A stretch of DNA of 64,000 nt, from contig CAVQRN010000003.1 in the NCBI GenBank assembly GCA_963715255.1, positions 186,001-250,000 of the forward strand. The letters run 5' to 3'. Positions 24,857 through 34,300 of this stretch are shown piece by piece (the stretch's first letter is position 1; each line of letters opens with the position of its first letter). Made by a program: the position numbers and the translations under genes. The notes under the pieces are model-generated. The model was not told the origin of the DNA, ran no database searches, and was given only the letters and a program-made list of their open reading frames with translations. Origin of the DNA: JAHEEL01 sp963715255. GTDB lineage: Bacteria > Actinomycetota > Acidimicrobiia > Spongiisociales > UBA5794.

Positions 24857-26974
24857 TTAGACCCGTACCCGTGAGAACTCGCGGTCAGGGCCGACGCCAC
24901 GGATCAGAACGAGATCGACGTCGTTCTTGCCGTCCACGAATGCTCCCGGTGGGATCATCGCCCCGAATGCTGTCGTTCCGTCATCAGCCTCATTGGAGCG
25001 GGTGATCGCCGCGATACGACCGTTCACGATGATCGCAAGGACAAGGTCGTTGCCGTGAGGGTCGTTCCTGCGGATCGTGCCACTGATCCACGCAGGCAAC
25101 GACGGACCATCCACGTCAACGGCTCCGAACGCCGAGAGGTCACGGACCGTCGCCGTAACGTCGCTGTCGGATTGCACGTCGAATTCCTCGATCCGCCGGC
25201 CGAGCAGGTCTTCGTGACCCGGTGGGACGAGGCCGAACGGTCCATGGGTGCCGAAGTGATCGATCTTCCGGGCGGCGACCGCCCTGGCCTCTGAGCCGTC
25301 GGTTCCGAACACGATGGTGCCTTCGCTCCCCGCGATCCGACTTTCCACCCGCTCCGGTCTGTCAACTCCGAACAGTGACGTGCCGTCCGTCGTCCATGGC
25401 AGATCGACCCCGAGCACGAACGCGATCGTGGGCAGAACGTCGACGGTCTCGGCGCGATAGTCGTCGATCCCTCCCTGTTCATGATGGGGACGCTTGATGA
25501 AGAGCGGAATGGCGGCGATGTCACCGACCGTCTCATCTGTGACGACCCGACGGTTTGGAACATCGGGACGCACCGCTATCCCGTGGTCGGCAAGGACGAC
25601 GATCATCGTGTCGTCGTACCGTCCGGCCTGCTCGAGTTGGGCGATCATCTCTCCGACGACACCATCGACGTACCCAACCTGTGAGAGGTGCTGTTGGTAG
25701 GCCTGGTCGACGAGCCAGACGTCATCGCCCCAGCCGGGGCTTTCACTTCCCGGGGCCGCATCAGGTGACGGATACGTCTGACCCGATGGGAGATATGTCC
25801 ACGGGACGTGAGGAACGAGCGCGTGGAGGAAGGAGAGTCGCGGTTCCTCCCCGACCGTTCCGAGACGCTGCATGAACTGTTCGATCGGCCGGCGGCGATC
25901 CGCCGAGTACGTCAACTCCTGGAAGCGAGCGGTGATGTCGTACTCGTTCTCAGCGTTCCCGCCCGAGAAATTGGACCATGTCGTGTCGATTGGAGGCAGA
26001 TCGTCGGCTAGGTCATTCGGCAGGAACAGGTGGCCCGAGACGATCCTCAGGTCGTCGACGAGGGCGCCCCACCGCTCTGCGCTCGGACGGAGCAGACGGC
26101 TGGTGTTCTCGCACGCATACTCGGGACACAAATCGGTCACGGCCTCCTGAACCTGCAGGTCGTAGGAATCCGCCAACAGCGTGAAGAGCGTGAACGGGTG
26201 ATCGCCGGCCGTCGGCAGCTTGTCCATGGGTGGGTTCTTCCCGGAGAGGATGGCGGGGAGCGAGTACTCCGTCTGTTGTTGCACGGTGACGGCGTTCCTG
26301 AACCACGTGCCGTCTGCGGCGAGCCGGGCGAAGCCTGGATAGATGTCCTCTTCGATGTTCCCGTCGCCGTCCATGAGGGACACGACCGAGAACTCGTCGA
26401 ACACCAGTATCACGATCGGGATGGGATTGTCGACGGTGATCAGGGACGGTCGAGCGATCTCGCTCGATGTGAAGACGAGTTGTGAAACCGAGGACCCGAA
26501 GAGGAACAGACCGAGGATCACGATCGGGGCGACAGCGGCGAAACGCCCGACCGCCCGAAGTGTCTCGTATCGGTAGAAGGCGAACGCGAGGAGCACGCCG
26601 ACGCCGCCGGAGATCGCGATCTCGAGCCATGCCGGGAATCTGTCTGCCGGCGTCAGCGAGATGGCCTGGAGAGCGAGGATGCCCCCCAGGATCGAAAGCA
26701 CGATCCCGTGCAGGACGGTACCCGTTGCCGCATGCAGCCTTCGAACCCCGGCGACGACCAATCCGATGAGCAGCGGTATCCCGATGGTCAGCGTGAGCGC
26801 CAGCAGAACGATGTCGATCGGCGGTGTTGCCTGCGCGAGGAAGAACTCCGCGTTCCGCCCGAGGAGGTCGAGGAGCGGCTGGGCCACGGCGAGCACGAAG
26901 AGGACGACACAGGAAAGGATCACATCGAGCGACCGGATCCCCTCCGTCCCGGATCGGGGGGTGGTGCTGGTCAT
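24857..26974 (-). CDS. Membrane-anchored sulfatase / alkaline-phosphatase-fold hydrolase
   Basis: This 705-residue protein has about five membrane segments in its first 175 residues, then an extracytoplasmic alkaline-phosphatase-superfamily domain. VILVFDEFSVVSLMD supplies the first metal-binding acidic residue, LHALVPHVPWTYLPSG a central His block and VLADHGIAVRP the distal Asp-His pair. The Cys/Ser-x-Pro-x-Arg signature of formylglycine sulfatases is not evident, so a phosphotransferase or phosphodiesterase role on a surface polymer is equally possible. It follows the methyltransferase gene two bases apart. Confidence 0.8.
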   Translation of the reverse strand: MTSTTPRSGTEGIRSLDVILSCVVLFVLAVAQPLLDLLGRNAEFFLAQATPPIDIVLLALTLTIGIPLLIGLVVAGVRRLHAATGTVLHGIVLSILGGILALQAISLTPADRFPAWLEIAISGGVGVLLAFAFYRYETLRAVGRFAAVAPIVILGLFLFGSSVSQLVFTSSEIARPSLITVDNPIPIVILVFDEFSVVSLMDGDGNIEEDIYPGFARLAADGTWFRNAVTVQQQTEYSLPAILSGKNPPMDKLPTAGDHPFTLFTLLADSYDLQVQEAVTDLCPEYACENTSRLLRPSAERWGALVDDLRIVSGHLFLPNDLADDLPPIDTTWSNFSGGNAENEYDITARFQELTYSADRRRPIEQFMQRLGTVGEEPRLSFLHALVPHVPWTYLPSGQTYPSPDAAPGSESPGWGDDVWLVDQAYQQHLSQVGYVDGVVGEMIAQLEQAGRYDDTMIVVLADHGIAVRPDVPNRRVVTDETVGDIAAIPLFIKRPHHEQGGIDDYRAETVDVLPTIAFVLGVDLPWTTDGTSLFGVDRPERVESRIAGSEGTIVFGTDGSEARAVAARKIDHFGTHGPFGLVPPGHEDLLGRRIEEFDVQSDSDVTATVRDLSAFGAVDVDGPSLPAWISGTIRRNDPHGNDLVLAIIVNGRIAAITRSNEADDGTTAFGAMIPPGAFVDGKNDVDLVLIRGVGPDREFSRVRV

Positions 26975-26976
26975 GG

Positions 26977-28389
26977 TCAGGTGATTGGGCGGAGAGCGAA
27001 CAGGCGACGAGTGCCCCCCGGCAGTTCGTCTTCGCCCTCGATCGCGAAACGCTCATTCAGATACGAACGCAGATCCGTCTCGGTGTAGTCCCGGTGGACC
27101 TCATGGGGCTTCTTGTTGAGGGTGAGCGCCCGGACCATCGGATCCTCCGGTGAAACGAACTCGAGGATCACCCTCGCCCCCAGGTCAGCCAGCCAGGCGA
27201 CGACGGCTCGCAGCGGCACGTTGCGCCCGATGACGAGGTGATGGAGCACGGCGAGGCAGAGGACCAGATCGGGCGACGAGCGGTCGACGAGCGGTGGCCG
27301 TTCGAGCCCGCGCCACCCGATGCCTGGTGACGGGTCGGCAAGATCCTGGACCATCGGAAGAACGTTGTCGGGACCGCTCTCAGCCAGCGACTGATAGACC
27401 TCATCAAGGACCACGTCGTCGGCGTCGAGGGCGAGCACGTAGCCCACGGTCCCGGCGACCAATCTCGAAAAGTAACCGTCATTGGCGCCCACATCCCAGA
27501 CGACGGACGGGACATCGTTCGCGAGGGCGCGTGTGATGAATGCCGCCTTGGCTCCGCGGTGGACTCGCACGTGATCGCATTCGGTTGCGTACCGGTTCCA
27601 GCGAGACGAGCCAGGATTCCATTCGAGTCCGCTCACGATGCGACGGAGGCCATTGACGTTGGACTCGATCATCTCCTTGCTGAATCCGGCTTCCTTCAAC
27701 TCGGAGCGGACGTTCCGACCACCTCCGCGAGTACGCCGTTCGGCCCGAGCAGGGAGTGTCACGTGCAGGAGGCCGCTCTTGCGCAGCAGATCTCGAGATG
27801 ACAGGACTCGGCGGAGTTGCTCCGCGGTCAGACCATCGGGTTGACCACGCAACCACGGCTGGAAGGGGATCCCAACGTGGGCCGTCAGCATCAGCGGATA
27901 CAAGTACTGGCGGAGGAACTGGTGGTAGCCGACCCAGATGTCGCCCTGCTCGAGCGCTTCGAACGAGCCGATATCGATGAAGACGGGCTTCCTGCCGCGC
28001 CACTGGATGTTGAACGGTGTCGAGTCCTTGAGGATCATGTCCTCAGCGAGCGCCGCCGAGAGAAGATCGAGTTGAAGCAAGGCGGCGTCCCGCAGCATCG
28101 AGAACGTCCACTCGTATGGGTACGAGACGACCGGGATCCGCTCATGTCGCAGGACTCCAACCCATTCATCCCCATCGATCGCCTCGACGCCTGCCGCCGG
28201 CTCAGTCCCCACGATTCGACCGTTGGCAATCCCCTCAGCGAAGAACCGGGTCGCTGCGAGCTTCCGCCAACTCTCCATGGAACGATGGTCGAGCGCTCGG
28301 TAGATCTGGCCGTCCTGGTGGAAGACCCGGCTACCCGGGTCCCGGAACGAACCGGTGTCCGTCCGGCGACCGGAATCACTATCACTCAT
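26977..28389 (-). CDS. Two-domain SAM-dependent methyltransferase
   Basis: The roughly 470-residue product has a C-terminal class I methyltransferase domain with the SAM-binding motif VVWDVGANDGYFSRL (about residue 300) and an acidic strand end ALDADDVV. The N-terminal 230 residues carry IQWRGRKPVFIDIGSFEAL and GYHQFLRQYLYPLML, a block found with the same methyltransferase domain in NodU/NoeA-like and surface-sugar proteins. I chose the ATG at 28389; one at 28434 is also possible. Its neighbours, a YLDPGTG mini-protein and a sulfatase, suggest modification of an extracellular glycan. Confidence 0.75.
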   Translation of the reverse strand: MSDSDSGRRTDTGSFRDPGSRVFHQDGQIYRALDHRSMESWRKLAATRFFAEGIANGRIVGTEPAAGVEAIDGDEWVGVLRHERIPVVSYPYEWTFSMLRDAALLQLDLLSAALAEDMILKDSTPFNIQWRGRKPVFIDIGSFEALEQGDIWVGYHQFLRQYLYPLMLTAHVGIPFQPWLRGQPDGLTAEQLRRVLSSRDLLRKSGLLHVTLPARAERRTRGGGRNVRSELKEAGFSKEMIESNVNGLRRIVSGLEWNPGSSRWNRYATECDHVRVHRGAKAAFITRALANDVPSVVWDVGANDGYFSRLVAGTVGYVLALDADDVVLDEVYQSLAESGPDNVLPMVQDLADPSPGIGWRGLERPPLVDRSSPDLVLCLAVLHHLVIGRNVPLRAVVAWLADLGARVILEFVSPEDPMVRALTLNKKPHEVHRDYTETDLRSYLNERFAIEGEDELPGGTRRLFALRPIT

Positions 28390-28448
28390 TCCGGTGTGAT
28401 GCACCGCGGAACTCGGGATTGCGTCGTCCACCATGCTCGAGCCGAGCG

Positions 28449-28649
28449 TCAATCTGCCGACGGATTCGGTGCCGTGACTTCGTCGCTTTCGCGTTGATTG
28501 GTTGCCTGCTCCGCTTCGATTGCTCTGTTCTTCTTGACCAACCGGCTTCGCTTGGTCTTGAACAGCACGGCGACCCCGGCCGTACCTCCCAGCAGGGCCT
28601 GGACGATCAGGGTGCCGGTTCCGGGATCGAGATATGCAAAGTGAGTCAT
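28449..28649 (-). CDS. YLDPGTG-type small membrane protein
   Basis: This 66-residue protein begins MTHFAYLDPGTGTLIVQALL, then a single membrane segment and a basic tail (FKTKRSRLVKKNRA). Such mini-proteins with an N-terminal YxDPGTG motif are found beside sulfatase-like enzymes and methyltransferases of surface polymer loci in many bacteria; their role is not known. It heads a probable three-gene operon running to 24857. Confidence 0.7.
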   Translation of the reverse strand: MTHFAYLDPGTGTLIVQALLGGTAGVAVLFKTKRSRLVKKNRAIEAEQATNQRESDEVTAPNPSAD

Positions 28650-28811
28650 GCAGAACCCCCGTAGCGTCCATCGCAGACGGTACTTGTGTCGGCGCGTGAG
28701 CTTCCGATCTGTCAAGTGTACTGTCGAATCGGCGGTGGGGACCGTCCCGGACGCTGCAACCCTGTCTGACGCCGCTTCGCGATTCCCCGCCGGGCACGCT
28801 CCGCGGGTACC

Positions 28812-30375
28812 GTGAGCGCTGTGAAATCGCTCTCGCACGTTCTCGCCATCGACCTCGGAACCTCCGGTCCGAAGGTCGCGCTCGTCTCGAACCGCGGTGA
28901 AGTCCTGGCCAAGTCCACCGCGTCTGTTGACCTCATCCTCCACGAGGGCGGAGGCGCGGAGCAGGATCCTCATGCCTGGTGGAGTGCGATCGTCAGAGCC
29001 GTCCAGCACACGGTCGCGGCTTCCCCTACGACCGAGATCGCGGCCGTCTCGGTCACGACGCAATGGTCGGGAACCGTCGCCGTCGATGCCGAGGGTGCTC
29101 CAATCGGCAACGCGATCATCTGGATGGACTCCCGAGGCGCCCGCTATCTCAAGGATCTCACCGCCCCGAGACGGATCAGGATCCAGGGATACGACCCGCT
29201 GAGGGCGCGCCGATGGATAGCCTCGACCGGAGGAGCACCCTCGGGGGCAGGCAAGGATCCGATTGCACACATCCTCTACTTGAGGAACGAGCGGCCCGAC
29301 GTCTACAACGCCGCCGCCACGTTCCTCGAACCGAAGGACTACATCAACCTACGACTCACCGGTCGGACCGTTGCGTCGTACGATTCGATCGTGTTGCACT
29401 GGGTCACCGACAACCGCGATCCGGACTCCGTCGACTACGACGACGTTCTCCTGGCCTACGCAGGACTCGATCGTGAGCACGTGCCGTCCCTGTGCCACGC
29501 GACCGAAGTGATCGGAGGACTGACCGACGTTGCTGCCGAGGAGTTGGGACTCCCGAAAGGAACCCCGGTCGTCGCAGGGACGCCGGACGTTCACTCCGCG
29601 GGCATCGGCGCCGGCACCGTGCGTGACTATGCCGCACATCTCTACATCGGCACGTCGTCCTGGCTGAGCTGTCATGTTCCGTACAAGAAGACTGACCTGT
29701 TGCACTCGATAGCGTCCCTGCCGGCCGCGGTCCCGGGGAGGTGGCTTGTCGCCAACGAGCAGGAGGCCGCAGGGAAGGCGATCGACTGGCTCGCTTCGAT
29801 TCTCTATCCCGATCGCACTATCGACGCTTCGGTGTACGAGGAGCTCAACGCGTTCCGCGGCTTCCGTCCCCCCGGGATCGGGTGGCGTGATCTTCACCCC
29901 GTGGCTCTACGGCGAGCGCACTCCCGTGGAGGACGCCAATCTGCGGGCCGGATTCTTCAACCAGTCCCTCGATACGGGCCAGGGGGAGATGATCCGATCC
30001 GTGTTCGAAGGTGTGGCGTACAACACACGCTGGCTCCTCGAAACCGTCGAGCGGTTCACGAAGCGGCGCCTCGATCCCATCGCCATGGTTGGTGGTGGTG
30101 CCCAATCCGCTTTGTGGGCTCAGATCCATGCGGACGTGCTCGATCGCACCATCGTTCGACGGAGGGATCCGATCTGGGTGAACGTGCGCGGCGCAGGGAT
30201 GCTCGGACATGCCGCCCTCGGCCACGTCGAATGGAGCGAAATCGACGCGATGGCGCCCACGGCTGCTACGCATGAACCGAATCCAGTCAATCGCGCCACC
30301 TACGACCGCCTCTACGACGCGTTCCGTCGGATTCACAAAGCCAACCGCGGCATCTACCGCCGCCTGAATGCCTGA
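28812..30375 (+). pseudogene. FGGY-family carbohydrate kinase (xylulokinase-like), frameshifted
   Basis: An ATP-dependent sugar kinase of about 520 residues. The first frame gives the nucleotide start VLAIDLGTSGPKVALVS, the middle EPKDYINLRLTG and VVAGTPDVHSAGIG. The second gives the FGGY C-terminal blocks GGVIFTPWLYGERTPVED, MIRSVFEGVAYN and IAMVGGGAQSALWAQ. The frames cross between 29850 and 29875, at a run of six C. Neither half has internal stops. It overlaps the downstream lyase-like gene by eight bases, which implies coupled synthesis of kinase and lyase. Confidence 0.85.
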
Positions 30376-31893
30376 GAGCCACATGAGCACCCTCGATAGA
30401 GCCAAGAGCCTCCTCGACAGACTCCCGCCGCGGATGGCGTCGGCGATCATCGGCGGAGCAGGGAAGATTCCCAAGATGCGGGGCATTCTCGAGGCCGAGT
30501 ATGAAGCAATGCTCGATGCAGCGCCGGTCGTGCGATCCGACGCCGACGTACCGGTGCACTCGCGCCTCCCGGAGGCCGGCCTCGACCGCGATGAGATCAT
30601 CTCGTTCGTTGCCTCACTTGCCGAGGCAGAGCAGGGCGACTGGAGCGACGGCTACGCGTCGGGGGCGGTGTATCACGGGAACCAGGAACACGTCGAGTTC
30701 CTGAACGAGGTCTATGCCCTGCACTCTCAGTCGAATCCGCTCCACCTCGACGTGTGGCCATCGGGCATGAAGTTCGAAGCCGAGGTCGTCGCCATGACTG
30801 CAGGGATGTTGGGAGCCGGCGCCGCGGCGCAACACGGCGACGAGATCGTCGGGACCGTGACCTCGGGTGGCACGGAGTCGATCATCATGGCGATGAAGGC
30901 GTACCGCGATCGTGCCGGCATCGCCAGACCCGAGATGGTCATCCCCGACTCGGCTCACGTGGCCTTTGACAAGGCGGCCGCATACTTCGGCTACAAACAG
31001 ATCCGAGTCCCGGTCCGGGACGACTACCGGGCAGACGCAGATGGGATGGCGAACACGGTGACAAGGCGGACGGTCGTCATCGCCGGATCCGCGCCGGGCT
31101 TCCCGCACGGCGTCATCGATCCCATCCCTGCGCTCTCAGACATGGCGCGCGAACGCGGAGTGGGCTTCCACACCGATGCATGCCTCGGAGGTTTCGTGCT
31201 CCCGTGGGCTGAGCGGCTGGGATACGAGATCCCACCGTTCGATTTCCGGCTGCCCGGTGTGACGTCGATGTCGGCCGACACCCACAAATACGGGTATGCC
31301 GCCAAGGGAACGTCGGTGGTTCTCTACCGCGGCCGAGATCTGAGGAGACACCAGTTCTACGTGGCCACTGAGTGGCCGGGAGGGCTGTACTACTCCCCCA
31401 CGCTCGCAGGGAGTCGGCCCGGCGGTCTTGTCGCAGCGGCATGGGCTGCGCTCCTGGCAATGGGGGAAGATGGGTATCTCCGCGCCACCGCATCGATCCT
31501 GACGTCGGGCGCCGCGATCCGAAAGGGCATCGAAGAGATCGATGGGCTGTACGTACTTGGTGACCCACTCTGGGTGATCGCGTTCGGGTCCGAGGGCGTC
31601 GACATCTATGAGGTCATGGCCCGAATGGCCGAGCGAGGCTGGAGTCTCAACGGTCTGCACCACCCGCCGGCCGTGCACATCGCCGTCACCCTCCGACACA
31701 CACAGCCCGGCGTGGTGGAACGGTTCTTGTCTGATCTCTCAGACGCTGTTGATGAACGCGGGCCGGCGGCGGTGAGGCGACGACGGGGGCTGCTCCGATG
31801 TACGGCATGGCCGCCACCTTCCCCGCCCGTGGCGCCGTCAATGAGTTGATGACCCGTTACATCGATCGGATCTACGAGATCAACGAGGATTGA
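30368..31893 (+). CDS. Pyridoxal-phosphate lyase, sphingosine-1-phosphate lyase family
   Basis: PLP enzyme of about 508 residues. The cofactor lysine is Lys307 in SADTHKYGYAAKGTSVV, preceded by HTDACLGGFVLPW; TVTSGGTESIIMAMKAYRDR is the phosphate-binding block. The frame is lost near 31785 in a run of five G; the other frame supplies the family's C-terminus (MYGMAATFPARGAVNEL, then MTRYIDRIYEIN) ending at 31893. Family members split a phosphorylated amino alcohol or decarboxylate an amino acid. The coupled FGGY kinase upstream makes a phosphorylated substrate attractive, but that is inference. Confidence 0.8.
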
Positions 31894-31905
31894 CCCGACA
31901 GAGCA

Positions 31906-32208
31906 TCAGCCTCGTGGCGGCTTGGCATACCCGGGTCCCTCTTCGGGTGGTGCCTCACCCTCCATTTCGTGGGCAAGTGCCTTGAAGCGCTCGAACTCGT
32001 CGTTGAGTCGGTACTGATTCGACACCGACCGGACCCAGATGGCCACCGCCGCAGCCACGTCATCGTAGGTCCGATACTTCGGATCCAGGACTTTCACCAC
32101 GACCATCGGAGCCACTGACGGGTAGACGGCTGCACCGAAGCCGTTGACCTCATCGCCGGTGAGATCCCATTCAACGTAGGCCGGACTCTTCTTCCACGGC
32201 ATCCGCAT
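31906..32208 (-). CDS. Hypothetical protein
   Basis: This 100-residue soluble protein (MRMPWKKSPAYVEWDLTGDE; VYPSVAPMVVVKVLDPKYRT; FERFKALAHEMEGEAPPEE) matches no family I can name. It has a proline-rich acidic C-terminus and no signal peptide or membrane segment. It converges with the lyase gene 12 bases away and is separated from the next minus-strand gene by a strong hairpin. Confidence 0.65.
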   Translation of the reverse strand: MRMPWKKSPAYVEWDLTGDEVNGFGAAVYPSVAPMVVVKVLDPKYRTYDDVAAAVAIWVRSVSNQYRLNDEFERFKALAHEMEGEAPPEEGPGYAKPPRG

Positions 32209-32241
32209 TTCGTTTCCCGGTCCGACGTCGCCTCACAGCGA

Positions 32242-32271
32242 CCACGGGGCGGCGGTTGCGCCGCCCCGTGG
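32242..32271 (-). terminator. Perfect 13-bp GC hairpin
   Basis: ccacggggcggcg pairs perfectly with cgccgccccgtgg around gttg. It lies after the DUF7144-like gene (on the minus strand) and before the 100-residue gene. No T-run follows, so termination is likely but unproven. Confidence 0.5.
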
Positions 32272-32385
32272 ATGGCAGATTGACAAGCGATGATCACGAC
32301 GGCCGGGAGGGCGCCATGATCGCGCACATCACGACCCGCCCCTCGGTGGTTCTACGCCTGCCGCAGGGCTGAGGCCTGTGGACCG

Positions 32386-32794
32386 TTACCCCTCGGCGAT
32401 GTCGCTTCCGTGCACCGTCAGTGCCCAGATGATGAACACCGAGATGGCGACGAAGATGATTGCCCACAGCGGATACCAGGGCAGCCACCGCGAACGCGAT
32501 CAATGCCATCAACACGGCGACGATCACGCCGATCGTGCGTGCCCACACCGCCCCGGTGAACAGGTAGAACCCGGCGAGCAGCACGACGATGCCGAGCAGT
32601 AGATGGATCCAACCCCACGTTGTGACGTTGAACTGGAAGATGTAATCCTCACCGACGACGTAGAACGTGTCGTTCGCGAGCGCGACGATCCCGGCCATGA
32701 TCCACCAAATGCCGCCCATCACCATCATGATCCCGGCGAACGCCGTCCAGCCAATCGCCCAACCACTGACTTCCTTGTCCACAGCAACTCCCAT
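32386..32794 (-). CDS. DUF7144-like four-helix membrane protein, frameshifted near its end
   Basis: A membrane protein of about 135 residues with the pattern of DUF7144: GWAIGWTAFAGIMMVMGGIW, FNVTTWGWIHLLLGIVVLLA, then ARTIGVIVAVLMALIAFA. The continuing frame turns into arginine-rich non-coding text. One base earlier the expected last helix appears (WLPWYPLWAIIFVAISVF, ending HGSDIAEG and a stop at 32386). An extra base near 32490 explains it. Its function is unknown. Confidence 0.7.
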
Positions 32795-32988
32795 CTATCG
32801 AGACCCGTCGTGTACGGGTCATTTGTGTCTTCCCACCGGCCATTCTGACACGAATCCACCGATCGATCCAGCACCCCCAGCGCTGCGACGGTGGATCGAC
32901 CCGGGGAGTCGACGATGCCGAGTTGCGGACGGCATGACACCGGCAGTGCGACACCCCAAGGACGGCGTCGTCGTCATCGGATCCCTGC

Positions 32989-34170
32989 TCAGGCCCGCTC
33001 AACCAGCATCGAAATACCCTGGCCGACGCCGATGCACATCGTCGCGAGACCCGTGCGCGTATCGCGACGACGCAACTCGTGGACGAGGGTTGTGAGGATC
33101 CTCGCGCCCGAACAACCGAGGGGGTGTCCGAGGGCGATCGCACCGCCGTTCACGTTGACCCGATCGTTGTCGAGTCCCAGTTCGTCGATCACGGCCAGCG
33201 ATTGAGCGGCGAACGCCTCGTTGAGTTCGATGAGATCGAGGTCGGATACGGTCCGCCCCGTTCGATCCAGGAGTCTGCGGGTTGCCGGTACAGGCCCGAC
33301 CCCCATCATGTCGGGGTGCACACCAGCCGTTGCGGTAGCGATGTAGCGAGCCAGTGGTTCGACGCCCAACTCCTCGACTCGTCGTCCGGACATGAGAACG
33401 ACTCCTGCTGCCCCGTCGTTCAGCGGCGACGAATTCCCACCGGTGACCGTCCCTCCCTCCACGAACGCCGGATCCATGGCGGCCAGGCGTTCGTACGTGA
33501 CATCTCTCTTGATGGACTCGTCCACTGCCAGATCCGATCCCGCCACCTTCTCGATCTCCGCGTCGAAGCGACCGTCGTCGGTCGCCGCCGTAGCGGCTCT
33601 GTGGCTGCTGATGGCGTAACGATCCTGCCGCTCCCGATCGATCCCGTACCGTTCTGCTACCCGTTCGGCCGTCTCTCCCAGGGGGATGGGCGGATAGTGA
33701 GATTCCATTCCGGGATTCACCATGCGCCATCCGAGGCGTGTGTCGAAGGTGGCGAGTTGGCGAGGGAACGCTCGTTCCGGTCGAGGGATCACGAAGGGCG
33801 CCCGGGTCATCGACTCGGTACCTCCGGCCAGACAGACATCGGCCTCTCCCGAAGCGATCGACCGAGCCGCCACGCTCACGGCCTCCAAGCCGGACCCGCA
33901 CAGGCGATTCACCGTCGCACCGGGGACCGTCACCGGAAGCCCCGCCAGGAGTATCCCCATCCGAGCGAGATTGCGATTGTCCTCACCGGCCTGATTGGCC
34001 GCCCCCCAGTAGACATCATCGATGCGCTCCGGGTCGAGCACCGGGGTCCGACGCAGCAGCGCCTCGATCACACCGGCCGTCAGATCGTCAGGACGCACAC
34101 CGGCCAGGGCACCATTGATGCGACCCACCGGCGTGCGACAGGCATCGACGATGAACACAGATTCAGGCAT
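32989..34170 (-). CDS. Thiolase (acetyl-CoA acetyltransferase / 3-oxoadipyl-CoA thiolase type)
   Basis: This 393-residue thiolase cleaves a 3-oxoacyl-CoA with free CoA or does the reverse. The acyl-accepting Cys is in VNRLCGSGLEAV, the catalytic His in GGAIALGHPLGCSGARI, and the second Cys in TMCIGVGQGISML. The start ATG at 34170 (MPESVFIVDACRTPVG) is chosen over upstream codons. It is divergent from the aldehyde dehydrogenase, CoA-transferase and aminotransferase genes, and is a natural last step for them. Confidence 0.93.
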   Translation of the reverse strand: MPESVFIVDACRTPVGRINGALAGVRPDDLTAGVIEALLRRTPVLDPERIDDVYWGAANQAGEDNRNLARMGILLAGLPVTVPGATVNRLCGSGLEAVSVAARSIASGEADVCLAGGTESMTRAPFVIPRPERAFPRQLATFDTRLGWRMVNPGMESHYPPIPLGETAERVAERYGIDRERQDRYAISSHRAATAATDDGRFDAEIEKVAGSDLAVDESIKRDVTYERLAAMDPAFVEGGTVTGGNSSPLNDGAAGVVLMSGRRVEELGVEPLARYIATATAGVHPDMMGVGPVPATRRLLDRTGRTVSDLDLIELNEAFAAQSLAVIDELGLDNDRVNVNGGAIALGHPLGCSGARILTTLVHELRRRDTRTGLATMCIGVGQGISMLVERA

Positions 34171-34300
34171 TGCGGTCTCCTCTCGCTCCGCCATTCTGGT
34201 CACGGTGACGGCACTCGAAATCGTCAGCGTATCGGCACTTGAGGCGACTGCACGGTGACTACGATTCGCCCGTCGTACGGCTCTTCATGAAGGGGTTCTG

